This document shows, piece after piece, positions 1 to 9,776 of a stretch of DNA of 64,000 nt. The DNA comes from an uncultured Clostridia bacterium (GTDB lineage Bacteria > Bacillota > Clostridia > Oscillospirales > Ruminococcaceae), in assembly GCA_947624555.1 (NCBI GenBank), contig CANQKW010000001.1, forward strand, positions 124,001 to 188,000, in the 5' to 3' direction. The notes under the pieces were generated by a model. That model searched no databases, was not told the DNA's origin, and saw only the letters and a program-made list of their open reading frames with translations. Numbering within the stretch: the stretch's first letter is position 1; each line of letters begins with the position of its first letter. Made by a program: the position numbers and the translations under genes.

Positions 1-77
1 ATCATTTCGGCGTCAACCTGATTTTTTGCGCAGCCTAAAGATACAACCGCTACCTTTGTAATTGTTTCATTATTCAT
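1..77 (-). CDS. rimO: Ribosomal protein S12 methylthiotransferase RimO, N-terminal fragment
   Basis: Only the first 25 codons lie in the window; the gene runs off the left edge. The translation begins MNNETITKVAVV and continues SLGCAKNQVDAE, the N-terminal signature of the MiaB/RimO methylthiotransferase family, where the Cys is the first ligand of the auxiliary iron-sulfur cluster. The wording SLGCAKNxVD is typical of RimO, which methylthiolates Asp of ribosomal protein S12, rather than of MiaB. The ATG (77-75) overlaps the recX stop by 8 bases, so it is the last visible member of the recA-recX unit. The RimO/MiaB choice rests on one motif. Confidence 0.8.
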   Translation of the reverse strand, partial: MNNETITKVAVVSLGCAKNQVDAEM

Positions 78-708
78 CTTCGTAAAACTCCTCGTCGTCA
101 AAATCCTGTAAAAGAGCCGCTATACAGCGTTTCACCGACGCAAAATCGTATCCTCTGCGGACAAGCGCAGCGACAGTTTTCCGACGTCCGTCAACATCAC
201 GTATCTTATTTATGTATTTTTTCCCGATAAGTTCGGTCAATTCCTCATCAAGCTCTTCTTCGGTGTATTCCGCAAGAGCATTTTCGCACAACTCTCTTGA
301 AAGTCCCTTGTGGAGCATTTCCTGCTTTGCTCTGTAAATACCGTGCTTTTTGTTTTTTATCAGATATTCCGCAAGCTTTTGCGCATAATCCTCATCGTCA
401 ATATAACCCAGCTCTTCCACATAGGAAACGGCTTTTTCCGCTATTTCGGGATTATACGTTTTAGCAAGCTTAGAAAACAGCTCTCCCCTGCAATATGCCC
501 TCTCTCCTAAAAGGTACAAGGCACGCTTTTTTGCCTTTCTTACAATATCGGCGGACATTATCGCAGAAAGGAGTGAATTATCTATCTCCTTACCCTCAAA
601 AAGCCTGAAATCGCTTACAATAAACTCATTAACAAAGATTTTTCGGTTATCGTCCAGCACAATCGCCCATGTTTCGTCTTTATATTCCGATAAAGAAATG
701 ATTTTCAT
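70..708 (-). CDS. recX: Regulatory protein RecX
   Basis: A 212-residue protein with the RecX helical-repeat pattern: paired motifs such as RALYLLGERAYCRGEL (about 63-78), ELGYIDDEDYA (about 99-109) and a C-terminal RRGYDFASV. RecX proteins bind RecA filaments and limit their extension or activity. The ATG overlaps the recA stop by one base (TAATG), implying translational coupling and co-regulation with recA; the 3' end overlaps rimO. It has an extra N-terminal region of about 60 residues before the first repeat, as in many Firmicute RecX proteins. Family call is confident; biochemical effect here is inferred from the family. Confidence 0.9.
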   Translation of the reverse strand: MKIISLSEYKDETWAIVLDDNRKIFVNEFIVSDFRLFEGKEIDNSLLSAIMSADIVRKAKKRALYLLGERAYCRGELFSKLAKTYNPEIAEKAVSYVEELGYIDDEDYAQKLAEYLIKNKKHGIYRAKQEMLHKGLSRELCENALAEYTEEELDEELTELIGKKYINKIRDVDGRRKTVAALVRRGYDFASVKRCIAALLQDFDDEEFYEDE

Positions 709-1859
709 TATTCTGCGCCGTCTGTATCAAACTCTGAAAAATCGTCGTCCGGTTTATCAACAAACTCGGCAGGAGCATTTCCGTTTGCGTCAGACTCTTC
801 CTCGTCACCCGCACGCTTTGCAAACTCGCTGCGGACTTTTTTCTCTATCTCGTCACAGATAACGGGATTTTCTTTGAGATAATCCTTTACCTTATCCTTG
901 CCCTGACCGATTTTCATATCGTCATAGGAGAACCACGAGCCGCTCTTTTTGATAATATCAAACTCGACAGCACAGTCGATAATTTCGCCGATTTTAGAAA
1001 TACCCTCGCCGAAAATCATATCAAATTCAGCAGTTTTAAAGGGCGGTGCGACCTTGTTCTTTACGACCTTGCACTTTACACGGCTGCCGATAATATCCGT
1101 GCCGTTCTTTATCGGTTCGCCCTTTCTCACGTCAATTCTTACAGAGGCGTAGAATTTAAGCGCACGTCCTCCCGGAGTAGTTTCGGGATTTCCGTAAAGG
1201 ACGCCTATTTTTTCACGTATCTGATTTATGAAAATTGCAACACAGTTGGTTTTTCCGATAATAGCGGTAAGCTTTCTCATAGCCTGCGACATCAGACGCG
1301 CCTGTACGCCAACGTGTGCGTCGCCCATTTCTCCGTCTATTTCGGCTTTAGTTGCCATTGCAGCAACCGAGTCAAGCACGACGATATCAATAGCTCCCGA
1401 ACGAACCAAAGTTTCAATTATTTCAAGCGCCTGCTCGCCTGTATCAGGCTGAGAAACCAGGAGATTATCAACATCTACTCCTAAGGATTTTGCGTAAACA
1501 GGGTCAAGTGCGTGCTCCACGTCAATAAAAGCAGCCATTCCGCCTGCTTTTTGAGCCTCCGCTACTGCGTGAAGGCAGAGCGTTGTTTTACCCGATGACT
1601 CTGCGCCGTAAACCTCAATAATTCTTCCCTTTGGCAGACCGCCTATTCCCAAAGCAAGGTCAAGCATAAGCGAGCCTGTTGACAAATGGTCGACATCCAT
1701 ATGTGAATTTTCGCCCATAAACATAATCGTGCCTTCGCCAAACTGCTTTTCAATCTGCTGCATAGCAATTTCAATCGCACGCTTTTTATCGGCGAGGTCG
1801 ACTGTCTTTTCGTTTTTCTCCGCCGCTTTCGACGAAGTTTTTTTCTTTTCCATTGCCAT
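708..1859 (-). CDS. recA: Recombinase RecA
   Basis: DNA-dependent ATPase for homologous recombination and SOS induction. The 383-residue product has Walker A GAESSGKT near residue 85, Walker [10 protein letters not shown], the [18 protein letters not shown] segment and loop-2 region [11 protein letters not shown]...[11 protein letters not shown]. The C-terminus is the usual acidic tail. The start chosen is the ATG at 1859, preceded by GGAGG at ideal spacing; the frame stays open 24 codons further upstream but without a ribosome site. Where most RecAs read AALVPKAEIEGEMGD, this one reads [15 protein letters not shown], a mild variation next to the fold's central strand. It follows prmC by 32 bases with no visible promoter or SOS box. 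Confidence 0.98.
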   Translation of the reverse strand: MAMEKKKTSSKAAEKNEKTVDLADKKRAIEIAMQQIEKQFGEGTIMFMGENSHMDVDHLSTGSLMLDLALGIGGLPKGRIIEVYGAESSGKTTLCLHAVAEAQKAGGMAAFIDVEHALDPVYAKSLGVDVDNLLVSQPDTGEQALEIIETLVRSGAIDIVVLDSVAAMATKAEIDGEMGDAHVGVQARLMSQAMRKLTAIIGKTNCVAIFINQIREKIGVLYGNPETTPGGRALKFYASVRIDVRKGEPIKNGTDIIGSRVKCKVVKNKVAPPFKTAEFDMIFGEGISKIGEIIDCAVEFDIIKKSGSWFSYDDMKIGQGKDKVKDYLKENPVICDEIEKKVRSEFAKRAGDEEESDANGNAPAEFVDKPDDDFSEFDTDGAE

Positions 1860-1891
1860 TGTTTTTCCTCCGTTTATTATAAATTCAAATT

Positions 1892-2734
1892 TTAACTTTT
1901 TATTGCGTAAACCACACGCACTATTCCGCAATAATCCTTTTCAAACTGCGGATCAAGATTATTTTCGAGAAAAATCCTGCCGACTTCTTTTTCCTCGCCC
2001 ATTCCTATCTCCACAGCGAAAAGTCCGTTTTTCTTCAGCTTTTCGGGGTATTTTTTAAGCAGTATCCGGTAAAAATACAATCCGTCCGTGCCGCCGTATA
2101 ATGCGGTTTCAGGCTCAAAGGAAACCTCTTTCTGAAGATTGTTCATATCATTTTCGGTAAGATATGGCGGATTTGAAACTATCACATCAAATCCGCAGGG
2201 GATTTTTTCATCGTCACAGCAATCACCCAAAACCGCTTTGCAAAGCGAATCTGCCTCGTTTAAGGCAATATTCTTTTCGAGGAAAGCATAAGCCTCGCAA
2301 GATTTTTCGACTAAAACCGTTTTTGCGCCGAAACGCTTTGACAGCGTTATTCCTATGCAGCCGCTGCCTGCGCACAAATCCAAAACCTTCGGCTGATTTT
2401 CAGGCAATTCTTTCAGATACTCCGAAACGATTTCCACAAGAGTTTCGGTGTCCTGACGGGGTATAAGCACTCCTTCTCCCACCAAAAACGGTAATCCGCA
2501 AAACTCCCACTCTCCGATAATGTATTGCAGCGGATACCCCGAAACACGCTTTTCTGTCATCTGACGTATTTTTTTAGCGGTTTCCTCCGTTACAACAAGA
2601 TTTGGCTCGGAAATGATTTTAACCGAAGATATTCCTGCTTTTTCAAGTATCTGACGAGCCTCAAATCCTGCGTTATCAATGCCGAAATCAGCAAGAGCGC
2701 ATAAAACCTCCCGTAATATATCTCTAAGCTCCAA
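1892..2734 (-). CDS. prmC: Peptide chain release factor N5-glutamine methyltransferase PrmC
   Basis: SAM-dependent enzyme that methylates the Gln of the GGQ motif in RF1/RF2. The 280-residue sequence has the N-terminal helical domain, the SAM loop [13 protein letters not shown] (about 119-131) and the catalytic substrate-Gln-binding motif [10 protein letters not shown] near residue 187. It also keeps [10 protein letters not shown] ahead of the Rossmann fold, typical for PrmC. It sits 15 bases downstream of yqhQ; the yqhQ-prmC pairing is common in Clostridia, often with prfA. No prfA is seen here. Confidence 0.95.
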   Translation of the reverse strand: MELRDILREVLCALADFGIDNAGFEARQILEKAGISSVKIISEPNLVVTEETAKKIRQMTEKRVSGYPLQYIIGEWEFCGLPFLVGEGVLIPRQDTETLVEIVSEYLKELPENQPKVLDLCAGSGCIGITLSKRFGAKTVLVEKSCEAYAFLEKNIALNEADSLCKAVLGDCCDDEKIPCGFDVIVSNPPYLTENDMNNLQKEVSFEPETALYGGTDGLYFYRILLKKYPEKLKKNGLFAVEIGMGEEKEVGRIFLENNLDPQFEKDYCGIVRVVYAIKS

Positions 2735-2749
2735 AACACGCTACCTCTT

Positions 2750-3736
2750 TTACCAGTTATCGTCCTCGCCATCTTTGGGCAGACAGGGCAAAACCGCCGC
2801 AATTGCAATTTCAATCTGACTGTCGTTTGGTTCTCTTGTTGTAAGACGCTGCATCCAAAGACCGGGAGCGGAGAAAATTTTTGTCACTATGTTCGTATAT
2901 TTTCCGGCAAGCCGTATGAGCTCGTAGGATATTCCCACCACAACAGGCAGCAGCGGAAGTTTTATCAACACCCTCAAAAGAGCCGCAATTACATTATTTT
3001 CTATGCCGAACCACTTTGCAGGTTCAAGAGGAACCAGTGAATATACCAGAATACTCACAAGCAGGGTTATTATGATAAAGCTTGTGCCGCAGCGAGGGTG
3101 AAAACGTTTCATCGGCTTGATATTTTCAACGGTAAGCTCTTTTCCTGCCTCATAGCAAGCGATAGTCTTATGCTCTGCGCCGTGATATTCGTAGGTACGC
3201 TTTATGCTCTTCATCTGAGCGACAATTGCCATATAAACCACGAACAAAATCAGTTTCAAAACGCCTTCAAATGCGGATTTCCACATAGTGATGTCCGTAT
3301 CGCCTGCCGCCGACTGAATAAATCCGAACAAATACGACGGCAAAAACAAAAATACCGCAAGCATTGCCACGATCATCAAAAACGAAATTATGCCGCTGAT
3401 TACTTCAAAGCCTTTCTCTCCGAAATGCTTTTCAAGCCATTTATCGAATTTTGTCTGCTCTGAGTCGTCATCAAAAGAGCCGCTTATCTCCGCAGACTTA
3501 TTCATACACTGCCAACCTTCTTTGAGCTGCTGTACAAAATTCACGCAGCCTCTGACGAAGAGCGCTTTGTTGTACCATTTCTTTTCGGGAAGTTCCCACT
3601 CTTCGGTGTAAATTGTGCCGTCTTTTTTTCTGACAGCCATTGCTCCCACGGAAACGCCCTTCATCATAATACCCTCAATCAGCGCCTGACCGCCGATTTT
3701 GGTCTTTTTGTCCATTGACTTTTCTTTTTTTTTCAT
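2750..3736 (-). CDS. yqhQ: DUF1385 family membrane protein (YqhQ-like)
   Basis: A 328-residue integral membrane protein of the DUF1385/YqhQ family. Recognisable family blocks are IGGQALIEGIMMKG near the N-terminus, YHGAEHKTIACYE (about 183-195) and the conserved HPRCGTSF segment, followed by hydrophobic helices. Hydrophobic segments lie at roughly 113-137, 155-172, 218-238 and 250-275. Biochemical function is not established. The ATG lies two bases after the histidine kinase stop, and its ribosome site (AAGGAAG) is inside the last codons of that kinase gene, so translation is probably coupled. An internal ATG eight codons later is a weaker alternative. Confidence 0.85.
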   Translation of the reverse strand: MKKKEKSMDKKTKIGGQALIEGIMMKGVSVGAMAVRKKDGTIYTEEWELPEKKWYNKALFVRGCVNFVQQLKEGWQCMNKSAEISGSFDDDSEQTKFDKWLEKHFGEKGFEVISGIISFLMIVAMLAVFLFLPSYLFGFIQSAAGDTDITMWKSAFEGVLKLILFVVYMAIVAQMKSIKRTYEYHGAEHKTIACYEAGKELTVENIKPMKRFHPRCGTSFIIITLLVSILVYSLVPLEPAKWFGIENNVIAALLRVLIKLPLLPVVVGISYELIRLAGKYTNIVTKIFSAPGLWMQRLTTREPNDSQIEIAIAAVLPCLPKDGEDDNW

Positions 3737-3738
3737 AT

Positions 3739-5169
3739 TTATTCTTCCTTAACTGCAAGCGGCAGCATTATAGTCACCGTTGTTCCCACTCCCGGCGTGC
3801 TTTCGACCTCAATCAGACCGCCGTGCATTGAGATTATCTCGTCCGCTACCGCAAGCCCTATTCCCGACCCTCGTTTGGTGCGGTTCGCTTTGTAGAATTT
3901 CTGCTTGATTTTGGGCAGATCCTCAGGCGCTATACCGCAGCCCGTATCTGCCACCGAAATAACCACGGAGCTTTCGTTCCTATCGACCAGTACCTCAATA
4001 GTTCCTGCATCGGTATATTTAAACGCATTGTCTATTACATTTATGAAAACCTGCCTTAATCGGCTTTTATCGCCCATAACGGCGCACATAAACTGCGGTT
4101 CGTTGTAAGACAAGGTTATTTTCTCTTTTTTTGCACGTTCAACAAAAAGCAATAATGCGTCCTCAAGCTCTGCGATAACGTCGATAATCTGCATTTGCAG
4201 CGAAAAACGTCCGCTTTGTATTCTTGAAAAGTCCAGCAATTCTTCAACCATTTGCTCAAGGCGGTTTGTTTCGCCGTTTATGACCTTCATTCCCTTGACG
4301 AACGTTTCTTCCTCATAACCGCCCTCCAGCGTTTCCGCCCAGCCTTTTATCGCAGTAAGAGGTGTCCTGAGTTCATGAGAAACGCTTGAGATAAAATCGT
4401 TTTTTATCTGTTCAGAATTTTCAAGCTCGTTTGCCATTTCGTTAAACGCTGCAGAAAGCTGTCCTATCTCATCGTTAGACGTTACGGGTATTCTCTCTGA
4501 AAAATCTCCCGTAGCGAGTTTTTTCGCCGTTGCGCTTATCTGCACGAGCGGCACGCATATTGATTTTACAAAATAAAGTCCCGTCATTACAACTGCCAGA
4601 ATAACAAACAAGCTGATCATAACGCAGACAAACATTATACCCGCAAGCTGATTATCAATCATTGACAGCGAGGCTACAAAACGCAGCGCACGGTAGTTAC
4701 TGCTGGGCTGTTCGATAATTTTAGTTACTGCGAGGATATTTTCGCCGTTATTAAAGCCTATAAAGACCCCCGTCTTGTCATCGCTTTCAAGAGCCATTTC
4801 ATAATCGGGCATATAGTAAGTCTTATCGGGAGAAAATCCGCTTGACGATAGCGAAACCTCTCCGTTTTTATTTATCGACATCAGTTCCATACGGTCTTTT
4901 TTGTCGAAATTTACGATAAGCTCGCGCACCTCTGAGGAGTAGCTTACCGCCATATCCTCGTACAGTCTTGTAAGAACCATTTGTGCGGCATTTGCCTCCG
5001 AAACGACATAGCTTTCCGCAGAGCCGTAGTAATACTGTCTGGAAAAATAGTACACGCAGACGTTCGCAACAATAAGCAAAATTGTCACCACCAGCAGGGT
5101 ATTAGCCATCCAACGTGACGCAATCGAATGTCTGCCGTATTTTCCGCTTATTTTAGTTCCAATTTTCAT
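3739..5169 (-). CDS. Sensor histidine kinase (HAMP-HisKA-HATPase)
   Basis: A 476-residue membrane-bound kinase: a short cytoplasmic tail, TM1 about 24-46, an extracytoplasmic sensor of about 125 residues, TM2 about 176-200, HAMP, HisKA with phospho-acceptor motif SSVSHELRTPL, then HATPase boxes VIDNAFKYTD, DTGCGI and GSGIGLAV. All catalytic motifs are intact. It follows the OmpR-type regulator by 11 bases and is surely its partner. The ribosome site before the ATG is weak, consistent with coupling to the upstream gene. The ligand cannot be read from sequence. The neighbouring upstream lipoprotein and membrane protein may be part of the sensing unit (inference). Confidence 0.92.
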   Translation of the reverse strand: MKIGTKISGKYGRHSIASRWMANTLLVVTILLIVANVCVYYFSRQYYYGSAESYVVSEANAAQMVLTRLYEDMAVSYSSEVRELIVNFDKKDRMELMSINKNGEVSLSSSGFSPDKTYYMPDYEMALESDDKTGVFIGFNNGENILAVTKIIEQPSSNYRALRFVASLSMIDNQLAGIMFVCVMISLFVILAVVMTGLYFVKSICVPLVQISATAKKLATGDFSERIPVTSNDEIGQLSAAFNEMANELENSEQIKNDFISSVSHELRTPLTAIKGWAETLEGGYEEETFVKGMKVINGETNRLEQMVEELLDFSRIQSGRFSLQMQIIDVIAELEDALLLFVERAKKEKITLSYNEPQFMCAVMGDKSRLRQVFINVIDNAFKYTDAGTIEVLVDRNESSVVISVADTGCGIAPEDLPKIKQKFYKANRTKRGSGIGLAVADEIISMHGGLIEVESTPGVGTTVTIMLPLAVKEE

Positions 5170-5180
5170 TTAACGGACGC

Positions 5181-5879
5181 TCAATCTTCTTTCCACTTAT
5201 ATCCGAAACCCCACACCGTTATGATATATTTCGGCGAGGACGGGTCGTCCTCGATTTTCATACGCAGACGTCTCATATTTACATCTATTATCTTATCCTC
5301 ACCCACATAAGAATCTCCCCAGATATGCTGAAGAATTGATTTTCTGTCAAGTGCGGTATTTTTATGTTTCAGAAGATATTCGAGTATATGATATTCGACT
5401 TGCGTAAGCTCTATCAAATTGCCGTTTTTCCAGACCATTCGGCTCTCGCAGTCAATGGTAAAAGGTCCTGCTTTGATGACCTTTGCTTTCTCTTTCGGAG
5501 AACGGCTTTGTGAAACTCTTCGGTAAATTGCGTCAATTCTCGCTACAAGCTCTGAGGGAGAAAACGGCTTTGTAACGTAGTCGTCTGCTCCTGTCATAAG
5601 GCAGTTTATCTTGTCCATTTCCTGACTTTTTGCCGAGAGCATAATTATACCTATATCGGCACTTTGCTCTCTTATCCAACGGCAAAGCGCAAATCCGTCC
5701 ATTCCGGGCATCATTATATCGAGCAGTGCAACGTCAAATCCGCCGTTCTGACTTTGATAAACGTCGACAGCCTCTTCACCCGACGCAACATCTACCACGT
5801 CATATCCTGCTCTGCGAAGATTTATCACCACAAAATCACGTATCGAGTCCTCGTCCTCACAAACTAAGATTCGTTTCAT
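5181..5879 (-). CDS. OmpR-family response regulator
   Basis: A 232-residue regulator with an N-terminal receiver (acidic pair EDED near residues 8-11, phospho-Asp in LLDIMMPGMDG near 53, Lys in VTKPFSP near 104) and a C-terminal winged-helix DNA-binding domain ending VWGFGYKWKED. The domain arrangement matches the OmpR/PhoB family. A good ribosome site (AAAGGAAC) precedes the ATG. It lies between a lipoprotein gene and its kinase in a run of closely spaced minus-strand genes. Target genes are unknown; the adjacent genes are obvious candidates. Confidence 0.94.
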   Translation of the reverse strand: MKRILVCEDEDSIRDFVVINLRRAGYDVVDVASGEEAVDVYQSQNGGFDVALLDIMMPGMDGFALCRWIREQSADIGIIMLSAKSQEMDKINCLMTGADDYVTKPFSPSELVARIDAIYRRVSQSRSPKEKAKVIKAGPFTIDCESRMVWKNGNLIELTQVEYHILEYLLKHKNTALDRKSILQHIWGDSYVGEDKIIDVNMRRLRMKIEDDPSSPKYIITVWGFGYKWKED

Positions 5880-5892
5880 AAAGTTCCTTTCT

Positions 5893-7230
5893 TTACAGTA
5901 TAATAAAGCTGTTTTTCAGCTCACTTTCGGTGAGCGCTAGTCTGCCTGTCAAAAATCCCTTTGTCACGCTGTAACAATAGTATGTTTCCTCTGTTTCTCC
6001 TAAAAAATTGTAATGCTTTGAGTCTGCCAATGCCTTTTCGTCGTTCTTATCAACGGCACGTATTCTCATAAGCTCGTTTGAGCCGTCTACAGTAAGGCTC
6101 TTATTTTCGTCATAGGAGATGAAAACGATCTCATTGTTTGTAAAATCGGGAACAGCGGTTACAACTCCCTGCCAGCGGCTCGGGAAAAGCAGCGCAAAGC
6201 GATATTTTCCCGAAAAATAGCTGTAATGCTCTACCGTGAAATTATCGTAACTTATCGTATACCACAAAACGGCGCAAAGCTGTTCGGGTCGGGTCAGTAC
6301 TTCATATCCGGGAAGAGGCGTCGTAGACGGTATTTCAATAAACCCGTCGCCGTCAATATCGTAGCAGTAAATTTCCGACATATAGTCATTTACCAGTCTT
6401 GAGATAATGCTGCTCTGCGTACTTGAACCTACGCTGTCGGGACTGAAAAGCCTGTTTCCGTAACAGTACAAAACGTCCGTTCCAGACTGACCGCCGCCTT
6501 TTGAATAGTCCAGAAACATCGCAAAAGTTCCTTCGCTGATATTTCCCTTTGTAACTCGGATATAATCCGACGCTCCGCTGTAAAGAGGAGTTTCAGACAG
6601 CTTTTCAAAGCCGTTATCTCCGTTGGTAAACATCATCGCCGTTGACGTATTTGAGGTCTTGTCGGAATTTACCGCAACCAGCTCGTCCAGACCGTCGCCG
6701 TTCATATCAAACACGTCAAGGCAGGAATACGAGGACGAATAAAGCGTCACAGGAACTCCGTCAGAATAGCTTATCACGGAAAACGCCTTATCCAACTGAT
6801 TAAGCAGCGTGTATCGGATAATTATATCAACATTTCCCGTCGAACCTAAACTTGCAAAGCTGAGGCTTTCCACCTCGCTGCCTGCACAGGCAAGGTCATA
6901 GACCGCCTCCCATTTTCCGTTTTTCTTGTCGAAAAATTTAAGCCGAAGAGCGCTTTCGCCGGCAGAGGCGTTTTTGCTCTCGTAAAAGACCATAGCCTCA
7001 TCGCCCTCTTCATCGTCGATATTGTACATAACGAACGCCGAACGATAATCACCGCTGCGAGGGTATTTCAGCTTAACATTTTTTCCTGCGCTTTTTATAA
7101 GCTCATCATAAATTTCATTCTGCTCTGCGAGAAGTCGGGGCGGCGTCAGCATATTTTCAACCGACGCACCCATACTGCATCCGCAAAGCATAAGACAAAG
7201 CGCAATAAGCGCCGCAATTTTTCTTTTCAC
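5893..7230 (-). CDS. Putative lipoprotein with VCBS/FG-GAP-like Asp-rich repeats
   Basis: I do not recognise a named family. The 445-residue product starts with a type II signal sequence and lipobox (ALCLMLCGCSMG), so it should be lipid-anchored outside the membrane. Repeated segments with calcium-loop-like spacing, such as FDMNGDGLDELVAV (about 166-180) and YDIDGDGFIEIPS (about 310-322), suggest a beta-propeller of the FG-GAP/VCBS type. The start is GTG, preceded by GAGG inside the end of the upstream membrane-protein gene. Placed directly before a two-component system, it could act as an extracytoplasmic sensor accessory (inference). Confidence 0.7.
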   Translation of the reverse strand: MKRKIAALIALCLMLCGCSMGASVENMLTPPRLLAEQNEIYDELIKSAGKNVKLKYPRSGDYRSAFVMYNIDDEEGDEAMVFYESKNASAGESALRLKFFDKKNGKWEAVYDLACAGSEVESLSFASLGSTGNVDIIIRYTLLNQLDKAFSVISYSDGVPVTLYSSSYSCLDVFDMNGDGLDELVAVNSDKTSNTSTAMMFTNGDNGFEKLSETPLYSGASDYIRVTKGNISEGTFAMFLDYSKGGGQSGTDVLYCYGNRLFSPDSVGSSTQSSIISRLVNDYMSEIYCYDIDGDGFIEIPSTTPLPGYEVLTRPEQLCAVLWYTISYDNFTVEHYSYFSGKYRFALLFPSRWQGVVTAVPDFTNNEIVFISYDENKSLTVDGSNELMRIRAVDKNDEKALADSKHYNFLGETEETYYCYSVTKGFLTGRLALTESELKNSFIIL

Positions 7231-7237
7231 AAAAACC

Positions 7238-8143
7238 TCAATTATCCTGCACTTCGGGTTTCGGCTCTTCCCTGTTTGATGTTTTCTCTTTTTGCACGGA
7301 ATATTTTATTGTCATAAAAACTATTGCAATCGCAAGAAGTCCCACCGACATACTCACATAAGGAGTAAAAGTCATAATATAGCCGTCCTTGCCGTGCTGC
7401 GACTGATAAAAAGTTTCCGCATACGTATAGGAAGCCGTTATTCTTGAAGAAATCTCTTCGGGAGCAAAAATTTTGGCGAAAATCACGCCTAATGCCGAAG
7501 AAAGCGTACACACCGCAGTTGAAACTCCCAAAAAGCTCAATGTGGGCTTTGACAGCTTTTCAGAATTACCCGAAAATATTTTTCCTGCAAACGCAAAGAA
7601 AAACGCCGAAAATATTACGCCTAAAGTTTCTGTCAGATATTCGGGAACGGTAGTAATGACCGTTCTGGTAATAAAGATGTTTATTCCCCTGAGCACAAAA
7701 AAAGCTCCGTTTATCGAAAAACACAGACCTATTCCCGATGTAATTTCTTTTTTATAAAGCAGAACGAACGCCACAATCCCCATAAAAAGAGCGCCTGCAA
7801 AGTCCGTCACGATCAGCAGTCCCGAAGGAGTAGGAGCGCTTATCTCCATTACTCCTTCATAGCCTGCAAAAAATGCCGATAAAAGCAGTAACGCTCCCAA
7901 AACCACACAACCTTTTTCGGGAATAGCGACGTCACGCGGTTCTTTTGCTGAGAAAATCGCCGCCGACACCGCCGATACCGCCAAAATCCCGAAAAACAAC
8001 AGATTGCACAAAATTTCGCTGCCGTGGTACAAAAATCCCGTATTAAAATCAGTAAAGAAAATAACCGTCACAAATCTTGCGGCAAGACATAAAATTATTC
8101 CGCTAAAAGCCGAAATCATTGCCGCTTTTCCATTTTTGCTCAT
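7238..8143 (-). CDS. Hypothetical polytopic membrane protein
   Basis: The 301-residue protein has about eight hydrophobic helices spread over its whole length and a short charged tail rich in Lys, Glu and Pro. No family motif was recognised. The ATG has a clear ribosome site (TTAGGAG). Its stop codon overlaps the ribosome site of the lipoprotein gene and the two genes are 7 bases apart, so they are almost certainly expressed together, perhaps as a membrane complex connected to the downstream two-component system. That functional link is inference from arrangement only. Confidence 0.6.
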   Translation of the reverse strand: MSKNGKAAMISAFSGIILCLAARFVTVIFFTDFNTGFLYHGSEILCNLLFFGILAVSAVSAAIFSAKEPRDVAIPEKGCVVLGALLLLSAFFAGYEGVMEISAPTPSGLLIVTDFAGALFMGIVAFVLLYKKEITSGIGLCFSINGAFFVLRGINIFITRTVITTVPEYLTETLGVIFSAFFFAFAGKIFSGNSEKLSKPTLSFLGVSTAVCTLSSALGVIFAKIFAPEEISSRITASYTYAETFYQSQHGKDGYIMTFTPYVSMSVGLLAIAIVFMTIKYSVQKEKTSNREEPKPEVQDN

Positions 8144-8194
8144 AATCGCTCCTAAAAACAGATGTAAATGCAGACCGAAAGCCCTGCTATCGGA

Positions 8195-9562
8195 TTATAT
8201 TCTCTTTTTAAGCGGAATATATTCCTTGTTAAGATTTATTGCCTTATATGCAGGACGGATAATGCGCTTGCCGTTTATCATTTCTTCCATTCTGTGAGCG
8301 CACCAGCCTGCCATTCTTGCGCACGCAAACAACGCCGTATACATTTCAACGGGAATTTTCAGCATTTTATAGACAAGTCCCGAATACATATCAACATTTG
8401 CGCATATATGTTTAATGTCGCCTCGTTCCTCAGAAAATACTATGGGAGTAAGGCGCTCTATGCTGTCAAGGAGCTTAAATTCAGCCTCAAATTCAGTTCC
8501 CTTTGCAAGCCTCATTGCGTTTTCCTTGAGAATGACCGCTCTGGGGTCGGATAAGGTATAAACAGCGTGTCCCATACCGTAAACAAGACCCGAACCGTCG
8601 CCTGCCTCTTTTCGCATTATCTTATGCAGAAAAGCCGAAACCTCGTCATCATCATTCCAGTCCTTAACGCCCTCTTTTACATAGTCAAGCATTTGCATAA
8701 CCTTGATATTTGCGCCGCCGTGACGGGGTCCTTTGAGCGAACCTATCGCCGCAGCATAAGCTGAATAAGCGTCTGTTCCCGATGAAGAAACCGTGCGGCA
8801 GGTAAACGTTGAGTTGTTGCCGCCGCCGTGCTCTGCGTGCAGCATAAGACACAGGTCAAGCAGCTCTGCTTCTTCGGGAGTATAAGCTCTGTCGTCACGC
8901 AGCGTTGAAAGAATACTCTCCGCAAGGCTCTCGTCCTTGTTTATCTGGTGCATAACCATACTGTCGTTATGGTAGAAACGGCGAAGTGCCTGATAAGACG
9001 ACACCATAATCGCAGGAAGTTTGGAAATAACTGACAATGCCTGGAGCATTTCCGCCTCAGGAGAATTATTTTCAGGGTCGGGGTCGTGGCTGTAAAGGGT
9101 AAGAACCGCCTGCTGCATTTTATTCATAATATTCGGCGAAGGATTTCTCATAATAACGTCCTCGCTGAAATAAAGCGGCAGCTCACGATATTCTGCTATA
9201 AGCTGAGAAAAGTCGCGGAGCTCCCTTTCATTCGGCAAAGAACCCAAAAGAAGAAGATAAACTACCTCCTCATATCCGTAACGCTTATCTTCAAGAGCGC
9301 CTTTTACTATGTCACGGATATTATAGCCTCTGTAAATCAGTTCTCCCTCGATAGGCTGCTTGTCGCCCTCGCTTATTACATAACCGTGAACGCAGCACAC
9401 GTTGGTAATTCCTGCAATAACGCCCGAACCGTCAGGATTTCGCAAGCCTCGTTTTACGCCGAAATTATTGTAAAGCGACTGGCTTATCACGCTGTTTTTG
9501 CAGAAAGTCTCGCACATTTGCTTTAGTTTTTCCGTTGATTTCAGCTTCTCCAGTTTGTCCAT
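8195..9562 (-). CDS. gltA: Citrate synthase
   Basis: Condenses acetyl-CoA and oxaloacetate. The 455-residue product carries the catalytic histidines in MLHAEHGGGNNSTF and MGHAVYTLSDPRA, with GPRHGGANIKVM between them, the standard citrate synthase active-site set. The ATG at 9562 is preceded by AAAGGAGA; the frame is open 42 codons further upstream but that stretch contains the promoter region. With aconitase and isocitrate dehydrogenase encoded 1-5 kb away it completes the route to 2-oxoglutarate, probably for glutamate synthesis in an anaerobe. A near-consensus promoter lies at 9605-9633. Confidence 0.95.
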   Translation of the reverse strand: MDKLEKLKSTEKLKQMCETFCKNSVISQSLYNNFGVKRGLRNPDGSGVIAGITNVCCVHGYVISEGDKQPIEGELIYRGYNIRDIVKGALEDKRYGYEEVVYLLLLGSLPNERELRDFSQLIAEYRELPLYFSEDVIMRNPSPNIMNKMQQAVLTLYSHDPDPENNSPEAEMLQALSVISKLPAIMVSSYQALRRFYHNDSMVMHQINKDESLAESILSTLRDDRAYTPEEAELLDLCLMLHAEHGGGNNSTFTCRTVSSSGTDAYSAYAAAIGSLKGPRHGGANIKVMQMLDYVKEGVKDWNDDDEVSAFLHKIMRKEAGDGSGLVYGMGHAVYTLSDPRAVILKENAMRLAKGTEFEAEFKLLDSIERLTPIVFSEERGDIKHICANVDMYSGLVYKMLKIPVEMYTALFACARMAGWCAHRMEEMINGKRIIRPAYKAINLNKEYIPLKKRI

Positions 9563-9604
9563 TACACATATCTCCTTTATATGTAGTCTGATAATCCAAC
9601 TTAA

Positions 9605-9633
9605 ATTATAGCATATTTTGCATATAAAGTCAA
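9605..9633 (-). promoter_or_regulatory. Sigma-A promoter of citrate synthase
   Basis: On the minus strand TTGACT, a 17-bp spacer and TATAAT, with an extended -10 TG (TGCTATAAT). It sits about 43 bases before the citrate synthase ATG. Nothing else obvious lies between this promoter and the divergent gene starting at 9777. Confidence 0.8.
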
Positions 9634-9776
9634 TAGACAAGATGAAAAAAAGCCGTTTTTCGGGGCAAATGCGTCTGTTTTTGTTCATCTCGGCTGAAAT
9701 TCATAAAATCAACCGTAACAGTGCGCTTAGCTTTCAGCAAAACGCACCTAAATAATTTGAAAAGAGGAATTTAATT

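Noticed and set aside
1860-1931. Upstream extension of recA by 24 codons
   Set aside because: GGAGG and the family-like start are at 1859; the extension lacks a ribosome site and overlaps the prmC end.
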